From Gammaproteobacteria bacterium (GTDB lineage: Bacteria; Pseudomonadota; Gammaproteobacteria; GCF-002020875), in assembly GCA_013349825.1 (NCBI GenBank), contig DUYW01000007.1, forward strand, positions 1-41,918: a stretch of DNA of 41,918 nt. Direction: 5' to 3'. Below the pieces are notes generated by a model. It was not told where the DNA came from. It did no database searches and saw only the letters and a program-made list of their open reading frames with translations. Positions 40,301 through 41,918 of this stretch are shown in pieces. Positions within the stretch are counted from its first letter, which is position 1. Each line of letters opens with the position of its first letter. The translations under genes and the position numbers were made by a program.

Positions 40301-41918
40301 CCTGCCAAAGCACCACAAACCCATCTCCCAGAGCAGTAACAACTGGGTTACTACCCGAAGATGCAATTTCTATCTCACTACCAGAAAGCGAGCCATCACT
40401 CTGTACAAGCTGTGCTACAACACCCTGGCCCGTTGCTGCAGACTCCCAGGTGATAACTGCATTTCCATTACTCAATGCTGTTACCTCAGGGTCTGTCTGG
40501 TCACTGGAAGTTGTCTGATTGACCGCAATCTCACTTCCAGCCTTGGAGAGTCCATCAGAAGTTAATTCAAGACGCTGTGCATAAACACCATACCCACTTC
40601 CATCCTGGTTTTCAGATTGCCAGGTCATTAATGCCGTACCGTCTCCCAGGAATGTAATATCTGTATCGATTTGATCCCCTTGGGTAAAGGTATTCACAAC
40701 CAGATCACTACCTAATTCATTTCCTGCAGCATCAAAACGCTGTACAACAACCCCAAAACCACTACCATCATGGGTATCCGAGTAGAGTGGATTATCTACA
40801 TCACCTTGATCTGTATTATCCAGTTGGGCTGAAGCTGACCAAGAGACAATAAACCCACCATCTGGCAGTGCAACAATTGGATCATATTCAGCACGGGCAA
40901 TGGTGAACTCCTCTTTGACTGTATTACCATCCTCATCAAAGATCTTGCCACGAATATAACGCGAACCATTATCCCAGTTATCTTGGCTAATATAGTGGTC
41001 ATCGGACTGCCAAGTAACTAGAAAGTTTCCGTTTTCCAGTCCAACCACATTTACATCATGCTGACTTCTACCACCATCCTGGCTGGTGCTGCTGATCAAT
41101 TCATTAATTCGAATTGCATCGCCATCCTCATTACCATTCACATCATAGCGCTGCAGAAACACGTCATGATTGGTGCGGGTTGCCCATATAGTTTCACCAG
41201 AATCTGAAACATCTCCATCATCGTTCAGATCTTGGGTTTCTGCACCAGAATAGGAAGAACCACTCTCTTCAGTCCAGGCAACTACATAACCACCATTACT
41301 GAGGGCTGCAACATCAGGCACAGATTGCTCTTGCCCCGATGCAAATGAAGCAACTGTAAATTCGCCCTGCGCATGTGACGCCAGACCATCATCTACTGCT
41401 ATTGGACTATCATTAGTTCCACTAATTGTAATGGTTGCAGTTTCAGTTGATGATTCTGCTCCACTATCATCCATTGCCGTATAGGTAAATATTGCAGTCG
41501 CATTATTCCCTGCAGGTAGTGCATCCAGATCAAAGCCGGAGACTGAATAACTACCATCTGCATTTACAGTTAAGCTGACATCCTGAGTTTGAGAACTTCC
41601 AGACTTATCCTGATAACTCAGAGTAACGGTTATTGCTTGCCCAACATTAGCTGCTGAACCATTGATTTGGCCAATCGTAAAGGTAGTATCACCATCATCC
41701 GCATCACTCACTTGACTCAACAAGTTACTTTCACCCGCTGTGGCTGAAATCCCACTCTCCAGTTGATCTTCAGTTGCACTTACGGACCCTGAAGTTAACA
41801 CAGGAATATCATTGGTTCCGGTCAGGTTCACGGTCACCTGCTGGGTCACTATCTCTCCATCCGCCGTTTCCGCTGTCACGGTGAAGCTCTCGCTCGCACT
41901 CTCTCCTGCATTCAGACT
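34380..41918 (-). CDS. Giant repetitive surface/secreted protein (RTX-like adhesin), 5' end outside window
   Basis: The reading frame is open to the right edge, so 2,512 residues of the C-terminal part are seen. The visible order from N to C is a VCBS-type repeat ('LNAGESASESFTVTAETADG', cut at the edge) and a second cadherin-like repeat; a segment of seven 'GD/NGG-x-x-V-x-W' blades (40105-41370); three long and three short cadherin-like modules; a LamG-like insert (37230-37880); nine Trp-containing RTX-like repeats (35877-36398); an Ig-like and a 'GxTDENGSFLY' domain; and a tail of about 250 residues very rich in Asp and Glu. No Sec signal can be judged. The low-complexity, Cys-poor and Asp/Gly-rich sequence fits type I secretion, but no transporter genes are present in the window. 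A role in attachment or biofilm is inferred from this architecture. Confidence 0.88.
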   Translation of the reverse strand, partial: SLNAGESASESFTVTAETADGEIVTQQVTVNLTGTNDIPVLTSGSVSATEDQLESGISATAGESNLLSQVSDADDGDTTFTIGQINGSAANVGQAITVTLSYQDKSGSSQTQDVSLTVNADGSYSVSGFDLDALPAGNNATAIFTYTAMDDSGAESSTETATITISGTNDSPIAVDDGLASHAQGEFTVASFASGQEQSVPDVAALSNGGYVVAWTEESGSSYSGAETQDLNDDGDVSDSGETIWATRTNHDVFLQRYDVNGNEDGDAIRINELISSTSQDGGRSQHDVNVVGLENGNFLVTWQSDDHYISQDNWDNGSRYIRGKIFDEDGNTVKEEFTIARAEYDPIVALPDGGFIVSWSASAQLDNTDQGDVDNPLYSDTHDGSGFGVVVQRFDAAGNELGSDLVVNTFTQGDQIDTDITFLGDGTALMTWQSENQDGSGYGVYAQRLELTSDGLSKAGSEIAVNQTTSSDQTDPEVTALSNGNAVITWESAATGQGVVAQLVQSDGSLSGSEIEIASSGSNPVVTALGDGFVVLWQDDGEIYTRTYDAVGAPSSVASVVNTVTAGEQSEPAVVVMGDGGYVVTYESGDGITGVRFDSSGNPFVQSSSGFSTDEDSVLTIQGSTLLSNDSDVDSSSITIQSVDSTATDENGVVIGTVELNGSGNVVFTPNSELDALRAGETSDVTLNYTITDGSATDSATITVRVIGTNDGPVLSDLSGTLSYTEGDGAIVIDNTITLTDVDDTNIEGATVQISGNYQSSEDLLSFTDQNGISGSWNSSTGALTLSGTATKAQYESALESVKYSNSSESPDTADRTVNWTVTDGHTTSSAGTSTISVSDSNDIATTSDISASGLEDASSISVTLSGSDSDGTVASFNISSLPANGTLYSDSGLSQSVSSGATITASNESATLYFVPDQDWSGQTTFQYAATDNLGGTDTTPATATITVSAVNDVATLSDLDGTLTYTEGDLATAIDHSITLADVDDTHIEGAAIQISGNYQAAEDLLSFSSQNGISGSWNSGTGTLTLSGTATKAQYEVALESVKYSNSSDDPDLSNRTVSWTVNDGDNNSATGTSTITVSAVNDAAELSGLGGTLAYTENDGATVIDSSITLTDVDDTHIDGATIQISGNYQSSEDLLIFSDQNGISGSWNSSTGTLTLSGTATKAQYESALESVKYSNSSENPDTDNRTISWLVTDGDLNSSTGTSTVSVAAVNDIATTSDVATSGNEDATSIAVTLSGSDVDGSIASFTVSSLPSNGTLYSDSALTQVVSSGAIIGASSGAATLYFDPDSNWSGGTSFQYAATDDSGATDASPATATITVSAVADVPTLDVVVGSGSSSSTADYAIVLNESGNNDALQVSNGGAILGGESELTLSIDFSMDANDFTDYVPLVSYATSSDDNEFRIELDPDSNDEFQIKLTSHGDSESSAQLDRSLLFDGEMHNLQVSIGQNGAIEYIIDGVTVSTDTFDNSSTPTISSGGTLLFGHEQDSVGGGFDSEEYFDGKIGDIKIYDTGTVTGGTTPVAHWDMNALNNGVISDQIGSNDLNVISISGSDFTTGSTPYLDAVGSVEGSGTDTVYPLTITTALVDIDGSESLTIVVSGLPTGVALSAGTDNGNGSYTVTSSDLSGLTMTVPDTVSADFDLTVTATATESSNSDTAVASETVTVDITNIVATTDDVSSTGNEDATYVAITLSGSDSDGSVASFTVSSLPSNGTLYSDSALTQAVTSGAVIAAAGSAATLYFDPDSNWSGATSFQYAATDDSGATDATPATASITITAVADAPVVSMTIGGETVNTPSGNSPNTPTTASGPDLSGATDYGDGQSGWDRVQTSNNDDVVIAGNDWDEIKLKNGDDQLSAGDADSNWSEINAGEGDDVLSVGDDWSKIDLKDGDDQLTVGDGDSGWAEIKAGDGDDVVTAGDDWDYINMGSGANQLTAGDGDTGWAEVKGGDDVDVISLGNDWDYIDLKEGSDHLLVGDGDAGWAEIKAGGGDDRLQVGSGWDEINGEGGTDTLIMEGSSSDYSVGSDGDWTTYTKDGHTTSVKNVEVIQFEDDLVTTYEYPVTVTATLSDTDGSESLSDMVISGLPSGTVSLKDGNGDALTANGDGSYTVSVNSGEAATFTLVSNHSLSSSEKSSISSTVTATEASNGDTEDSVQSATIVDGIIEGLEYTTSSGVSGLTDENGSFLYRSGDVVTFSIGDVVVGTVDTAQMGDDLVFLQDLAGVLRTNMNDEYVENMAVFLQSLDENGDAYDGIRITEEMRAAFTDGDTSNDIHLADATEEITEQLIGQVGEEVISEEAAMVHVQDMLEEYAGLDESAFEQRVSEESDILGALSDEEILAGDGYSDEAELVIDQNETLFADGDSSEILLGDFGDEPLFEGEESSASLEEESFADLFEDESEEDILYGEFADDEALFASESESFEGGLLDETDQSLDIGDLLPDEVADDEITQYLNEVVEADDATETEVVVAEEGEEDAPVTDYSDYSPLSDSLSDLGSINPIDVDVIK
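35877..36398 (-). repeat. Nine alternating 18- and 21-residue RTX-like repeats, each with a Trp
   Basis: In coding order, repeats alternate 18, 21, 18, 21, 18, 21, 18, 21, 18 residues (174 in all). The short type reads D-D-x-[VL]-x-x-G-x-[DG]-W-[DS]-x-I; the long type reads D-x-[LQH]-L-x-x-G-D-x-D-[ST]-x-W-[AS]-E-[IV]-x-x-G. The 18-residue period is two RTX nonapeptides, so a calcium-binding beta-roll is plausible, but the strictly conserved Trp and the three-residue insertion in every second repeat are unlike the standard GGxGxDxUx pattern. Confidence 0.8.
37230..37880 (-). other. LamG/concanavalin-like domain within the giant protein
   Basis: The encoded segment 'ADYAIVLNESGNNDALQVSN' ... 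'ELTLSIDFSMDAND' ... 'EFRIELDPDSNDEFQIKLTS' ... 'GEMHNLQVSIGQNGAIEYIIDG' ... 'GKIGDIKIYDTG' has the strand order and 'H-x-L-x-V-S ... Y-I-D-G ... F-x-G-K-I-G-D-I-x-I-Y' pattern of LamG-type jelly-roll domains, which often bind carbohydrates or glycoproteins. It separates the second short cadherin-like module from the third. Confidence 0.65.
38275..39785 (-). repeat. Cadherin-like modules: three long copies and one short copy in order long-short-long-long
   Basis: The long module (about 130 residues, roughly 39400-39785, 38672-39056 and 38275-38655) contains 'GTLxYTExD', 'LxDVDDTxIxGA', 'ISGNYQ-x-x-EDLL', 'QNGISGSWNS', 'TLTLSGTATKAQYE' and 'ALESVKYSNSS'; several stretches are identical between copies and the DNA is also very similar. 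A short module (about 110 residues, 39066-39388) with 'NEDA/LEDA', 'SSLPxNGTLYSDS' and 'TTFQYAATD' lies between the first two long ones, with related copies at 37930-38262 and 36550-36890. Confidence 0.75.
40105..41370 (-). repeat. Seven 'xxL-x-[ND]G-x-x-V-x-W' blades, probable beta-propeller segment
   Basis: Seven successive copies of a motif of form [hydrophobic]-A-L-x-[ND]-G-G-[YF]-x-V-x-W are seen, in words such as 'AALSNGGYVVAW', 'VGLENGNFLVTW', 'VALPDGGFIVSW', 'ITFLGDGTALMTW', 'VTALSNGNAVITW', 'VTALGDGFVVLW' and 'VVVMGDGGYVVTY', each followed by a 'D-x-x-G' turn and 'QR[LYF]'. Seven blades is the usual count for a closed beta-propeller, but the fold is inferred. Confidence 0.6.

Noticed and set aside
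1-41918. tRNA, rRNA, insertion sequences, parS site
   Set aside because: None was recognised on reading both strands; no transposase frame, terminal repeats or parS-like palindrome was seen. A computed search could still find short RNAs.

Overview
The window looks like chromosomal DNA of a gammaproteobacterium with roughly balanced base composition. It probably comes from a sulfur-metabolising lineage (Chromatiales or Sedimenticola-like). That placement is an inference from the Isp-type membrane hydrogenase, the group 3b soluble hydrogenase and the gammaproteobacterial style of the accessory proteins; no rRNA or other phylogenetic marker is present. About 30 genes are packed tightly, and no stretch over 300 bases lacks a gene.

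Region 1 (1-4852, minus strand) is a defence-like operon read from right to left: an SNF2-family helicase, an AlbA_2/Schlafen-like ATPase-fold protein, a DUF4258 protein, a small acidic antitoxin-like protein, and the first 60 codons of a type III-like DNA methyltransferase that runs off the left edge.

Region 2 (4920-9400, minus strand) is a complete group 3b (HydBGDA, NAD(P)-linked sulfhydrogenase type) [NiFe] hydrogenase with its own maturation protease. Every gene junction overlaps, so it is almost certainly one transcript. Region 3 (9591-11807) holds an exported repeat protein of unknown function and a chromosomal-type parB with no parA beside it.

Region 4 (12012-18497, minus strand) encodes a second, membrane-bound hydrogenase of the Isp type (group 1e): hupD protease, a HupH C-terminal-domain protein, Tat-exported small subunit, cytochrome b-like Isp1, HdrD-like Isp2, an unrecognised 151-residue protein, large subunit, and a miniature HupE-like membrane protein. 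Region 5 (18601-30838, mainly plus strand) is the cofactor-assembly cluster: hypC1-hypA-hypB-hupK-hypC2-hypD, then a multi-PAS sensor kinase on the opposite strand, then hypE-hypX-hypF. It supplies the Fe(CN)2CO group and nickel to both hydrogenases. The two hydrogenases have separate C-terminal proteases, and the two HypC paralogues may also be divided between them. HypX suggests that the CO ligand can be made when oxygen is present.

Region 6 (30933-34268) is a single RND efflux permease without visible partner subunits. Region 7 (34380-41918, minus strand, 5' end beyond the window) is the C-terminal 2,512 residues of a giant repetitive surface or secreted protein. It contains a probable seven-bladed propeller segment, alternating cadherin-like modules, a LamG-like insert, an unusual tryptophan-bearing RTX-like repeat and a very acidic tail.

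The best candidates for new biology are the composite defence operon, the orphan kinase embedded in the hyp cluster with a candidate palindrome shared with the hynS promoter, the 151-residue protein inside the Isp operon, and the tryptophan RTX-like repeat.
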